DNA of 64,000 bases from Gossypium raimondii (GCF_025698545.1 NC_068569.1:42294001-42358000); one strand, 5' to 3'. Counted from the stretch's first letter, positions 39,069-50,995 are shown. Translations and numbers: made by a program. Notes: generated by a model not told the origin, from the sequence alone.

Positions 39069-39164
39069 CCGCCGCTAAAAACGCCGCTAAAAGCCTGTTT
39101 TGGTGTAGTCTATAAAGTTCAATCACCAATTCCAAACTTGATAATTCAATGATTCAACCGAATA

Positions 39165-39195
39165 CATTTATATATATATATATATATATATATAT
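39165..39195. repeat. (TA)n microsatellite
   Basis: A run of alternating TA of about 27 bp in the right part of the interrupted solo LTR. Confidence 0.8.
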
Positions 39196-41048
39196 CTTTA
39201 TACTATAGATTCAACTACTACCATCATAATATTTAACTTCTATTATACTTAAATAATATACATCTCACATTCAACATATTAAAATAATCTAAGCTAACAA
39301 TTTCATACTTTTGATTCAATGCAAATATTAAACATATATATACATATACATATACATTCGACCATATATATTAATAAATAATTCCATACCTAATTTTAAT
39401 ACAAGAAATTATACATGACGTATATATATACATATTCAAATTTATCATGTACTTATGTAAATTCATACTTCATTTCATAACAAGAATTTATACATGTATA
39501 ATGCATAATCAAACCTCACACATTTAAATAATAACATATCTAAATTCAATACAAAAAACATACGCATGTATATTTACATGCTTAATCAATTTATTATATA
39601 TTTTAAAACATACATATTATAAATCAAATCCAAAAGTTTACCATGTATATACTTATAAATTCATTCAACCCTTTCGTATATATTTATGCTATCCAAACTT
39701 TTGATTAAACCAATAATTTATACATGAATATACATACATGAACTTGAATCTTGTATATACATATAAAACTCTCATACTTCAATCGTGATCAAGAACATTT
39801 ATAAATATATATGCTTATATACCTTTCATACTTTAACCATTTGCAAAAATTTATATAAGTATAAACTTATATGTTCGAACATTAGAAGTACATATATATA
39901 TATATATAAATCATTCAGACCTTAAATATATTAAATAGATATACTTTAAATTATAGTTCTGCAAAAATACAATACATATACATGTATATATATTAAGTTA
40001 ATAACATTTAATAGCTAATAGACTTACCTTGGACGGTGAAAAGTCGAAACCGGACTATTAATCGACAACTTTAGCTTTTCCCCAATCCAACTCCGATTTC
40101 TTCGGTTCTTGATCTAAATATATTTAAAATGAGCTAGTTTAAATATAATTACATTCAATTTAGTCCAAAAGCACATAAATGGGAAAATTACTATTTTGCC
40201 CCTGACATTTACACTTTTTGCAATTTAATCCCTATTGCATAAAACACAAAATACACAAAATTTCCTCACATTATACAAGGGCCGAATATCCCTAATTCTC
40301 ATACAAGTCCACACATTTCATTTATTTCACAATTTAGCCCTAATTACTCAATTTCACCAAAAATTCAAAGACAAAACATGTTAATCTTCCACATATCTTC
40401 CATATTTCATCATCAACTATTACAAAGCTCAAGCATTCATCAATGGCATATCACAAAATCAACATCAAATTCAAAAATTAAAGCATGGGTCTTCTAGTAC
40501 ACAAAACAACGATCTCAAAAACATAAAAATTATCAAAAACCGAAACAAAATCATACCTTAATCAAGTTTGTTTTGTGCCGAAACCTAGCTTGGTTTTTCT
40601 TTCTTTTATTTTGTTAATATTCGGCCATGGAAGAAGATGATAACTAGTTTAAATTTCATGTATTTTTAATTACATATAAAGTATTAATAAGTTATTTATC
40701 TTAGTAACCTTATTTACTAAATAATATATATTTAAACATTAAGGTTAGTCTTGTCCATAACCATCCACTATCTATATAGTGGGTTTATTTCACGTTTAAG
40801 CCTCCTAATTAATAAGACATCAACAAATAGATGCTTTTAAATTAGATCCCTAAGTTTTCATTTTACATGATTAAGCCCTTTTTATCAAATTTTGCACTGA
40901 AACGATCAAATTTTCATACGAAATTTTCACACACTGAAATTCACATAATGTAAATACTAAAAATATTTTTAAAATACTTTTTGACTCGGATTTGTGGTCC
41001 CAAAACCACTTTGTCCGATTAGGGTAAAAATCGAGTTGTTACATTTTT

Positions 41049-41434
41049 CTTGCATAGCGAAAAATAAAACTGACCTGGTTTGTAATATTTATAGCAATAA
41101 ACCCTAGACCAAATTCACATAAGTGTTTTTGGATAGATGGACCCTTGCCGTTCCCAGCTTGATTTGACTCTAACCTGGTAGATTTATGTCGTCCTATAAC
41201 TAGGATTACGTGCAACTCCACTCAATTACGTAAGATCTACTCCTAAATAGGGTCTATTCAACCTCCAATTTAAACACATCGAACATGGATCAATAATCTA
41301 GAAATATCAAACCAAGAATTAAACATAAATAATCAAGAAAAAGAAGCTAAGTTTTTATTGCATAAAATAAAAATCAAACGACAGAATCCATCACAGGGTT
41401 TATCTCTCCTAAGTATTTAGAAAATTGATTTATG
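41049..41434 (-). repeat. older retroelement sequence between two LTR insertions
   Basis: It is unique-looking DNA between the solo LTR and the non-autonomous element. On the minus strand it reads through GTAATCCTAGTTATAGGACG-type sequence that I associate with Athila-like 3' regions. It may be the older host element shared with the gag fragment at 47.5-47.8 kb. Weak inference. Confidence 0.35.
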
Positions 41435-41486
41435 TGTAACACCCCTTACCCGTATTCAACTCCGGAATAGGGTATGGGGTGTTACA

Positions 41487-43957
41487 TTTAATGGTATCAG
41501 AGCTACGGTTTAGTCAGTTCTCAGACCGAACGTAGTATATGTGAGTCTAGCTATACATGCCATGTTATTACTCGTGATGGTGTGATATCTCTGGGCTCTA
41601 ACGAAATTGTTTTGTTAAGATAGAGATGATTTTCAACCGAGTTATTTTCGATAATGCTGAAAATGATATTGAGATAAATGAAATATGCTCATGTTATGTT
41701 AGAATTTGGAAAGGTAAGAATAGAAATTCGTGATATGTATGTGTTCATGTATGAAAAGAGATGATCATAAGTTGAAAAAAAAACGAAATGAAAGTTTATG
41801 TTGTGATAAGCTCATCCAAGTATGTTAGTGATCATATGATGCTATGTGCTCAACATATTTGATTAAGTGAATATGGTAAACAAATTTACTTAAATAGATG
41901 GAATGTGTGTTTATGTACATTTACTTGAATAAGTGAAATCGGTACGTTCATATGATAGAATCTTATGTTTAATTGTTAAATTAGAGGTAATATGATATTT
42001 TGTTTTATGTCTTTATTATTGAATCATGAATATTATAATAGTATGAAAATTGAATTAGAAGATTAAATTGAGTAGAACGCAGGAATGAGAACTTTTGTTC
42101 AGTGATATGTGATAAATTGACGAAAAAGACCATGGTTGGACCATGGCAACATGTGATATGTGATTTGCGTATAAGACCATATCCGGGATATGACACCAGT
42201 GTGATATGTGCTACTGTGTAAGACCATAGCTGGGTTATGGCATTAATATGTAAATATGTGCAAGACCATAGTTAGACTACGGCATAGAGAAAACGAAGTA
42301 TTCAATTCTGTAAGACGTTCTCTAATTGAATAAATGTCGGTAAGTAAAATGGAAGTTAAGTATTGGAATTTAATTAGATATTAATATTGAGCTCGAGTAA
42401 GTAAATTTATTGTGTGAAATTGTGGGTGACAGAAAATATTCATAATAAATAGATGTGTTAATTTGCTTGGAATGAACTACGTGATTATGATGGTATTACA
42501 TTGATGATGAAAGCAAAGTCATATATATGTATCTATGAGAGTAAGTTAGAAGTTTTATGACCTCACCATCACCCCCTTATCAGTATTGTTTTACGACGAA
42601 AATTATCTTGAAGAGACAGATATGTTTTTCAATTGAGTTAATTCTGATAGTATAGAAGTAAACACTTAAATGTTTGAGTGAAAATGTATTGATTATGAGT
42701 TAAAACTCGTAAAGGTATAGATCAAAGAGTATAACATTTTGATATTGATAAATGTTATAATTATATGAGCACATGAGTTATGATATTTGGATTATGATGC
42801 TATATAGAAATTTCGATTGTGAATTAGTGATTTGAGTTGACATATGAATTATGTGTTAAGAACAAAAGTGATTAAAAGCAAATGTTTATTAAATGCTTTG
42901 AGAATATGAAATTAGTAATGAATTGGCTATTTGTGATAGTATGTGTTATGCGTATTTATGTGTAAGATAAATTTGAGGCTCTACTACACTCACCCCCCAT
43001 ATCAGTAAAATGTTACAATGAAATTTGTAAGATTTTGGTTGAATAAGCTTACGAGTGTAGTGTTACAGAAGTTTGTGTACGAAAGATTAATAATGTGGTC
43101 AGAAAAGTGAATGAATTAGCAAATGAAGACAATATAAAAAGAGAGATATTGGATAGTTCTGAAAACTACTCAGATTCTGCAAAGTTACTGTCACAAAAGA
43201 AGTTAAATCTGATTAAATGATTTAGTCAAGTATGTTATTTAAAGAAAGAATTAACCGGAAGTTTTTCTGAATCGATTTCTGTTAGTAAAGAGATAATGTG
43301 AAAATTTTGATGATAGAATTAGACAATTGAGTAATGTTTGTGTTGTATTAATAACTGAGTACAGTAGCTATAATGGGGTAATTACTATGATTCCTTTTAG
43401 ACATTCTGTGTGTACAATTATCTTCAGAAGTATATATGACTGTTTAGTTTCAAAAAGAATTCTTATCATATGAGAACATTAGGTAAACATATTAACAGAT
43501 GAAAGTATTATTGATCTATTTGGGTTATGTTCGACATTGCCAAGTCTTTTTCTGGTAATTATTCCCTTGTGTGAATACAAAAATTGACAGTAAAGTCCGA
43601 GTGAGGCTAATATTTTGTTTCTACTGGTTATTGTTCTGTTAAATATACGTGAAGATTATATTGCCTCTGTTACTTTAGATTCCAGTATTTATGAGTGACA
43701 TTTATATTTCTAGACATTTTCTAGGATATCATCGAAATTGATATCATTCTATATGGGTTATAATTTTTCAATATTTTGTGTAGCTTCAAATGTTGAAATA
43801 TCGCTGTCTTGATTTTCTTATGAACCTATGTGATTATCTGTAAGAGATATGAAAATCCAAAGTCATGTGTGAAATTGAAATGTACTGTGTGGAAGTAAAT
43901 TCTTAATCTACTATTTGGTAAGATTTTCGGACGAAAATCCCTAAAAAGGGGGAGAGT
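41487..43957 (+). other. internal region of the LARD-like element, non-coding
   Basis: No gag or pol motif was seen in any frame. Near 42105-42290 a loose tandem of GACCATGGTTGGACCATGGC / AAGACCATAGCTGGGTTATG units recurs about four times (roughly 50-60 bp apart). The remainder is T/A/G-rich on the plus strand. Confidence 0.6.
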
Positions 43958-45009
43958 TGTAACAGCCCGATTTTGGGCCTAGTCGGAACAGTGGTTTCGA
44001 GACCACAAATTCGATGAGGAAAAATTTATTTATTTTATTATATTTTTATGGTCTAAAATTTCACGGAATGATTTCGTAAAAATTTCGTTCAAAAATTTCG
44101 ACGTTTGGGCACTCAATTTAGCCAAAAGGACTAAATTATAAAAAGTGCAAAAGTTGAGTTCTACATGTTAGAAGTGTCCAATTGTTAATAAATTTTAAAT
44201 TGGAGGTCCTTAAATGGTAATTAGAGCATTGGTTACATTGTGGACAAAAATGGACATGAGATAAGTGAAATAGGAAATTTTTAAGTTAGGGGTATTTTGG
44301 TAATTTGGTAATTAAAATGTATTAAAAAGACAAAATAGGCCAAAAATCATCATCTTCAAGCCTTGGCCGAATTTCACTAGGGGGAAGCCATTTCTAGGGT
44401 TTTCAAGCTTCCAAGCTCCCTTGTAAGTGATTCCAACCCCCGTTTTTAATGTTCTTTACGTTTTTGGAGTCCCGGTAACTTGATTTAGCTTATTCTAGCA
44501 ATAATTTAATCTAGGGTTCATATTTGGAAAAATACTCATAGGTGAAATATGTTTATTTTGACGTTTTATGGTAGAATATGAAGCTTGAAATTATGTTAAA
44601 TAACTTTTGCTAGCCGATTTTAAGTGAAAACGAGTAAATTGACAAAATCGGTAAAAATACCTAATGTTTATAAGTAAGTGTTAGAGTGAGAATTTGATGT
44701 TTCCATAGAAGGGGAAAATGTTCAGCATGTCATAAAACATAAGAAAAAGGAATAAAGTTTAATTTCCGAGCCTAGGGGCAAAATCATAATTTTGTGAAAC
44801 TTTAGGGGAAAAATGTAATTTTTCCAAAATGTGATTTTTGGACTGGATTGAATAATGTGAGTGTTAAATAAGTCAAATGTGTTATTATAAGTCAAGAAAT
44901 ACAAAGAATTGACTTTGATTAGTGAAAAGGGAAAAATGAGAAAAAGTGAGAAATTTCCCGATTGAACATTCGGAATAAAAAGGGATACGAATGAAGTGAC
45001 AGAAATATT

Positions 45010-45260
45010 CACATGTGTGGCATGGACTGTGTGTAGGCCACTATGTGAAAGTGAAAGTGATGGTCACGTGTGTAGTACTATGTGCAGGCAACTACGTGTA
45101 CCAGAATGATAGGTCGCATGTGTAGTACTATGTGCAGGCCACTATGCGTACCGAATAGCTTTGATCACGTGTGTAGTACTATGTGCAGGCTACTACGTGT
45201 ACCAGATAGCGATGGTCACATGTGTAGTACTATGTGCAGGCTACTATGTGAACCGGTATC
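45010..45260 (+). repeat. 51-bp tandem array in LTR
   Basis: Units containing TGTGTAGTACTATGTGCAGG start at 45068, 45119, 45170 and 45221, with a diverged copy before them and a partial after. The period is 51 bp. Confidence 0.85.
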
Positions 45261-45570
45261 ATTAATTATAAGGTGGTTGCTATGTGCTGATCCCACCGAA
45301 TATCATTGATTACAAAGGGTGGTTGTTGTGTGCTGAATCCACCGTGTATCTGTTATTATTTCGAAGTGTTCATCGAGAAATTGACTAAGTGAAAATACAT
45401 GAGATCATGTAACGATTAAATTTGATTGAATGATGAATATATGTGTGGAATTGAATTGAATAATGATTGAAAGTGAAAAACTGAAATTATGAAAAAGTAA
45501 AATTAGCAACAAATCAGTTTTGGACAGTAACAATAGTGTGACTTTGAAAAATCACCAAAAATGGTGGAAA

Positions 45571-45876
45571 TTGAATTAGAGAGTGGATAAGATATGAAAT
45601 GAAATATTAATGAGTCTATTTTTACATAAAAGAAACAGAGCAAGTAAAAGAGTTATATATTTTGCGATATTTGAATTTTAGTGAGGCAGGGTCGGATTGA
45701 TTTCGGAATCCCCTACTTTGGAAATTGAATTAGATAGTGAATAAGATATGAAATGAAATATTAATGAGTCTATTTTTACATAAAAGAAACAGAGTAAGCA
45801 AAAGAGTTATATATTTTGCGATATTTGAATTTTAGTGAGGCAGGGTCGGATTGATTTCGGAATCCCCTACTTTGAC
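45571..45876 (+). repeat. tandem duplication of about 152 bp in LTR
   Basis: Two adjacent, nearly identical copies begin ATTGAATTAGAGAGTGGATA (45571) and ATTGAATTAGATAGTGAATA (about 45724). Each ends GGTCGGATTGATTTCGGAAT before CCCCTACTTTG. Confidence 0.85.
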
Positions 45877-47469
45877 TTTGGAAAATAATTAAAAATTGTA
45901 AAAAAATAATTGTGAGTTATAATTTATATGCTTAGAATCCTTAATAAGTCTATTTGCAAAGGAAATAAACGGAAATATCATATGAATTTTGTACAATGAG
46001 ATAATTCATTTTTAATGAAGAGAGGTTAGAGATGTTGAGTAGTGAAAGAGGGGTGACTTTAAAGAATAAACTATACTAATTGGCTAAGCCAAAAATTCTA
46101 AAAATTTTATGGTAAGAAGATATGTGAGTCTAGTTTCATGGAAAATTAACAGAACTTAATTTGGAGCTCTGTAGCTCCGAATAAAAATAATTTAGTGACT
46201 GTAACTCGACTAGATAGCTTTGAATTTAAATATAAGTGAATAGTGAAATTATGTATAATGCTATTTAAGCATGTTTTATACATAAAGGATGTGGAATAGA
46301 GAGAAGGAGGAAAATTAATTATATATATGAATGATTTGTGTATAATTGGTTATATGCTCGATTATAATCGATAAATGTTAAAATAGAAATGATGCTTACA
46401 TTTGCGCATTATTGATCATGATTTAAGCTCATATGGGAAAATAAAGTTTCATAGTATGTGAGTGTGGTATATTTGGTATATGATTTGGTATGAAGTAAGG
46501 CCATGAATGGTTTATGGATTAACTCATGTTGGTAAGTTTGATACATGAATAAATGTTGAACTCGGCCATACTTATAATGCTTACACTATATGTTTATTTG
46601 GCTAACATGTGTAGTGTACACACTTAAGCTTTGGTCAAGTGGCGGCTGAATTATGCCACGTTAAATTTATAAGTTATGCATTGAAATGGTAAGTGCCTAG
46701 ATGGGAATATGCTTGTGATCATGGAAAGGGTGGTAATGTTTAAATTATGTAAACTTACTTGAAATGGTTTATCATGTGGTTAATTCTAAAAAGAATTATG
46801 TTTAAATGTACTAGCTTGTGACTATGGTTGAATGATATGTTATTGTTTTGTGTGATATTCGTAGGAAATGGGTGTGGAAAGGAAATGAAGTACTAAGTTC
46901 ATACTTGAAGAATAAAATGACGAAAAAGGTGATGATGAGTTGATTTGATGTTGTTATTTAAGCTTAAGTGATGTTTTCATTGTAATACTAAGAATTTTAT
47001 AAATGTGTTAATGAATGGTATAATCGATAAACGTTGAGTTAAATGGTGAATACGTATTAGTATTGAACTTAACGATATTGAAGTGTACATGAATTAAATG
47101 GAAGTTTCTAGTGATATGATTTGAATTAAAAGAATTATTGTGGTATTGAAATATATATATTGGATTGAGAAATTGATTTGAATTATGAACATGAAAGATT
47201 GTGAATCGAATAAAATGGAAATGAAGCATTGAATTACATGAGTAAGTATCGGGTCTCGTAGGCTCTATTTGTTATGAATATAATATTTTGAGGATATGTT
47301 GGAAAGAATTATAAAAGCATGTTAAAAATTTGAAGAGTTTAAATTTGAATGAAATTTTGTAACTCGGTTTAATACGTTTACATGTGTAAGTGTTCTAGTA
47401 ATGCCTCATACCCTATTCCGGAGTTGAATACGGGTAAGGGGTGTTACAGGAAAGGTTGGATTTCAACCT

Positions 47470-47830
47470 TTAGTTCGGTTACTCTTGAACTAAAGATCTT
47501 CTTAGTGGGAGACATAATGGTTACAAATATCTACATTACAAATATCAAAATTGTTTACAGCAATAGTCGATCTGACAATACTCGATTCAGCTCCAACCAG
47601 GGTGGGCTTAGATAGTCAGACATAGTTTGAGGAGTATAATGTGCAGGAGGTTGTTGATTACCGGGATTATTATCCATCTCCATAGTAATGTCCTTTTGCT
47701 CTTGTTCTTCTATTAAAATCTATTGACCTTGCCTTGCTTCTCCAACCTCTCTTCGATTTTTGCGAGCAGTTTTTTAGATCTCACTATAAAAAACTAATGG
47801 TTCCAACGGGTTGCTTCTAGTCATCAACCA
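47470..47830 (-). pseudogene. Athila-like gag N-terminal fragment
   Basis: The minus strand gives L-V-F-Y-S-E-I, then K-N-R-R-E-V-G-E-A-R-Q-G-Q, E-E-Q-E-Q-K-D and M-E-M-D-N-N-P-G-N-Q-Q-P-P-A (about 47640-47690). This is the start style of Athila-lineage gag proteins. A stop interrupts the upstream part, and the rest of the element is missing here. Confidence 0.5.
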
Positions 47831-48379
47831 AACGAACCTGTAAGAATCAAACAAAAGAAAATTAGAATTTAAAAAATTAAATTAAAAAACTATTAAAATA
47901 AAAATAAAAAACGACTAAATTAATATAAATAAAGTTTTTCTAACATTCTAGTCCCTGACAACAATGCAAAAAGCTTGATGTCCATAGAACTAACTAAAAA
48001 TTTGACTAAGGTAAGTGCGCCTATCAATTGATAGTATTTAAATCTATTATGAAAATATAAAGGCCACTATGTGGCATTCTCTAATTGGTTGAAATTTTTT
48101 TAATATCACTTAACTTTTTGGACTAAAAACCAGAACAAAGGGATACTTTAAGTACCGAATTGGGAAAAAAATTAGGTATCAAAGTAGAAAAATAAATATA
48201 CATCGGAGGAAAAATCATGAATTAAGAAAAAAATAGAACAAATTCATGAATTATATAAGATTAAAGAAATATAACTTCCTTCGGATTCTATTTTTTTCAA
48301 GGGAAAAATTAGTTTAATAGCCACAAACTTTTTTTTGGTGAAAAAATAGGCAAAATTACATTAAATTAAGATACGGGAT

Positions 48380-48800
48380 ATCCCCCTTGGAGGTTATTCC
48401 ATAATAATCAAGCCTTCTTCTCTATCAAAAGCCATTTTAACTATGCAATCAATGTCCTTGTTGCTATCTCCATACAAATACTATAGAGGCCAATTCCCTA
48501 CCTCCATCAATAGTTGCTGAATCCGCCTGATCAATGCAAAATCCAAAGATGTCTTGGTGAACATTTGAATAGCCTTCACAGCTTCCATACTATCAGTCTG
48601 AATCAAGACTCTATCAAATCTCCTACTCAACAAAGCATTCAAACCATCTAAGATTCCTTAATTCAGCTTCTAACACTGAGCAGTTTCTCAAGCACCTGTT
48701 ATAGCCTAAAATCCACTTACCTCAATAATCTCTTAAGACTCTGCCTAAAGCAGCAGAACCATATTCCACATTTACAACACCATCAGCATTTGATAGTCTT
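48380..48800 (-). pseudogene. LINE RNase H domain remnant
   Basis: The minus strand shows N-A-D-G-V-V-N-V-E-Y-G, then G-K-W-I-L-G-Y-N-R, S-V-L-E-A-E-L, and a second part with Q-A-D-S-A-T-I. This is a plant RVT_3-type RNase H with stops and frameshifts. Confidence 0.7.
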
Positions 48801-49860
48801 GCTGGCACTAAATTGCTTTCCTTGGAAAACAATAAGATTTCTATTTTTCCAAATCCGCAACTCAATGAGGCCGAATAGACTCAGCCATTTCACATCTCCC
48901 ACCCCCCAATTGTGATGATTCTGCAAATTTGTTTCAAGCCACTCATTCAAGTTACTAGAGAAAAACTCATTTCTCATATCCGACGGGATTATTTGTCCCC
49001 AAAATTCCTTTGCCAATGCACAATCTCTGATGGCATGTAGTATATCTTCTTAATTATGTCCACATAAGGCGCAAGAGCCAACAAAACCAATACAACGTCT
49101 CACTCATTTCGAATTAGTGAGTAGCCTCCATTTGAAAATAAGCTAGATAAATAATCTAACTCTTTAAGGTCCCTTGAATTTCCACTGAATATTCCAAGCT
49201 ACATCCTTAGGATCCTATGACCTCATACTTAACTTCCAGTAAGTACTTTTGAGAGAAAACGAACTTGTTGGGGTACCCATCCATGAAATATTTTCAAGTC
49301 CCGTCGAAACATACAGAGGAGTAATACTAACAATGCATTTAATACTCTCATTTGGGATCCATAATTGAAACATATCAAGGTTCCAAGACCTATCCTCAAA
49401 TACCTATTCCTTAATAGGGCACTTCAAATTAAGATTAGTATGAGACGTGATTTGATTAACCAAGGGTCCAACACCCCATATCCGATGATCATGCCAACAT
49501 TTAATCTTATTCCCATTCCCTACTGACCAGAAAAAATTTTCACACAATAGAGGCCAAACTTTAGATAGCCCCCTCCATAAAAAATGAGCACCTACCCCTA
49601 GGAATATTATCCGACATATCCTCCTTCATCCCATACTTAGATCGAAGTACTCATACCCACAAGGTAGAAGAATTAGATGCTAACTTAAAGCCCAATTTAA
49701 ACATGAATGAAGTATTTTGATCCTTCATTTGCTTTAATCCAAGGCCACCACAAGAGCGAGGTTGACAGATGGATTTCCAACTTACCAAAGCCAGCTTCTT
49801 CCTTTCATTTGAGGAACCCTAAATAAAGTTTCATACCATGCGTTCAGTCTCCTTGCAAAT
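48783..49860 (-). pseudogene. LINE zf-RVT / linker region
   Basis: The minus-strand frame 49016-48783 has W-L-S-L-F-G-L-I-E-L-R-I-W-K-N-R-N-L-I-V-F, the segment before RNase H in plant LINEs. Upstream pieces to 49.86 kb hold Cys/His-containing fragments in shifting frames. Confidence 0.65.
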
Positions 49861-50995
49861 CCCTTGCGGGATCAACATAGATTACATGAAGTACTTGGTA
49901 ATCGATAGGAGGACAAAATGAGCTAAAGTAACTCTTCCTGCTAAAGATAATTGTCTAGCATCCCATCGTTGCAACTTAGCTTGAACCTTATCCACCACAA
50001 ATTTCAAAGAGCTATTAGTTACCCTTTTATGAAATAAGGACACACCCAAATAAGTTTCAAGATTTGTCACTCTATGGAAACCAAGCACCTCGGCAATGCG
50101 GTCCTTTAGCTTATCCTTAAACCCATTGGAGAAAAAATTTTGTCTTCCTCGTATTAATTCTATAACCAGAAAAATTCCAAAATTGTTCTAATATCGATTT
50201 AATCCTCTTGGCCTGTTCAATATCTACATGACCAAAAATAACCAAGTCATTTGCAAAAAATAGATGGGATAGTGTCGAACTTGACCGTGAAAAGCATATT
50301 GGGCAGCAATGTCCTAAGTTAACTGCTGATCGAATACTATGGCCAAGTCACTCCATGTTAAAGACAAACAAGTATGGTGAAAAGGGACACCCTTAACGAA
50401 TACCTTTTACTGATTTGAACTTCTTAGTTTGGACCCCGTTCCACAACACTTGCATGGAAGAACCCATAATAGCATACATAATAACATTGCGAAAGAAATC
50501 ATTGATACCTACTGCCTGTAAAGAGACATCAATAAACTCCCAACTAATTCTGTCATATGCCTTCTCAAGATCAATTTTTATTGCCATCCAATTCCTATTC
50601 TTTTGTTTACTTCTTATGGAGTGAATCACTTTTTGGGCTATGGTAATATTATCCGAAATGTTCCTTCGTGCAATGAATCATGTATGTTCTAGTACAATAA
50701 TTTTTGGAAAGACAATTCTAAACCAGTTAGCTATTACCTTCATCACCAATTTGTATAAGACAGTACATAAACTGATTAGTTTAAAATGAGCAAAGCTATT
50801 CGAATTTGTAATTTTAGGGATGACAACTAGCAAAGTGTTATTCAACTTCAGATCAATAGCCTATCCTGTGAATACATTTTGAACCCACTTACAAACAGCA
50901 TCACCAACCACGTCCCACTGATTCTGGATGAAATAAACATGAAAATCGTCACTACCTGGTGCTTTCAATTGGGCCATATCGAATAGAGCTAACTT
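49861..50995 (-). pseudogene. LINE reverse transcriptase, 3' part
   Basis: The minus strand reads L-A-L-F-D-M-A-Q-L-K-A-P-G-S-D-D-F-H (about 50940-50995), then A-I-K-I-D-L-E-K-A-Y-D-R-I-S-W-E-F (about 50540-50590). Next come G-S-S-M-Q-V-L-W-N-G near 50450 and, near 50088-49882, Y-L-G-V-S-L-F-H-K-R and R-W-D-A-R-Q-L-S-L-A-G-R. These are standard non-LTR RT blocks. Stops and frameshifts occur between them. The RT start lies beyond the inserted LTR (55186 onward). Confidence 0.82.

Larger units (their letters stand above)
21077..39110. mobile_element. CACTA DNA transposon carrying an NSE4 gene fragment (Pack-CACTA)
   Basis: The left end CACTACACCAAAATAGG at 21077 and the right end, reverse-complemented GACTACACCAAAACAGG from 39110, form terminal inverted repeats. 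These extend through TTTTTAGCGGCG / CTTTTAGCGGCG. A 3-bp TAT duplication flanks it (21074-21076, 39111-39113), as expected for CACTA. The last base is C instead of G, a point change in the terminus. Subterminal TTAGCGGCG motifs occur on both sides, very unequal in extent. Excluding the nested gypsy element, the length is about 7.8 kb. I found no TnpA- or TnpD-like coding sequence, so it is non-autonomous. It contains an intron-bearing copy of part of the NSE4 gene. The two ends could in principle belong to different elements, but the matching TAT duplications and continuity of the host LTR argue for one unit. Confidence 0.75.
19798..41043 (-). mobile_element. solo LTR (gypsy-like) interrupted by the CACTA element
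   Basis: The left part 19798-21076 starts TGTAACACCCCTACCCCGTA. The right part 39111-41043 ends GGTCCCAAAACCACTTTGTC...GAGTTGTTACA. The pair is flanked by TTTTT (19793-19797 and 41044-41048). TTTTT is low-complexity, so the duplication is supportive rather than decisive. Removing the CACTA element leaves about 3.2 kb, similar to the other LTRs here. The motif AGCTTAGTAAGT (near 20240) is shared with the gypsy LTRs and shows the same minus orientation. Confidence 0.75.
41435..47448 (+). mobile_element. non-autonomous LTR element (LARD-like) with truncated 5' LTR
   Basis: On the plus strand there is a 52-bp LTR-terminus palindrome (41435-41486), a primer-binding site TGGTATCAGAGC (41492-41503), then 2.4 kb without gag-pol. 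A polypurine tract AAAAAGGGGGAGAG (43943-43956) and a 3.49-kb 3' LTR (43958-47448) follow. The sequence around the primer site (AGAGCTACGGTTTAGTC) and before the polypurine tract (TTTTCGGACGAAAATCCCTA) matches the chromovirus at 23222-33429, so it is a related but emptied element. No target duplication is found, as expected if the 5' LTR was truncated. Confidence 0.75.
43958..47448 (+). repeat. 3' LTR of the LARD-like element
   Basis: It starts TGTAACAGCCCGATTTTGGG and ends ATACGGGTAAGGGGTGTTACA. It carries a 51-bp tandem array and an about 152-bp tandem duplication (listed separately). The last 51 bp form a hairpin (CCTCATACCCTATTC / GAATACGGGTAAGGGG). Confidence 0.82.

Noticed and set aside
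47008..47229. minus-strand open frame in the LARD LTR
   Set aside because: His/Asn/Ile-rich translation of T-rich LTR DNA, no domain.
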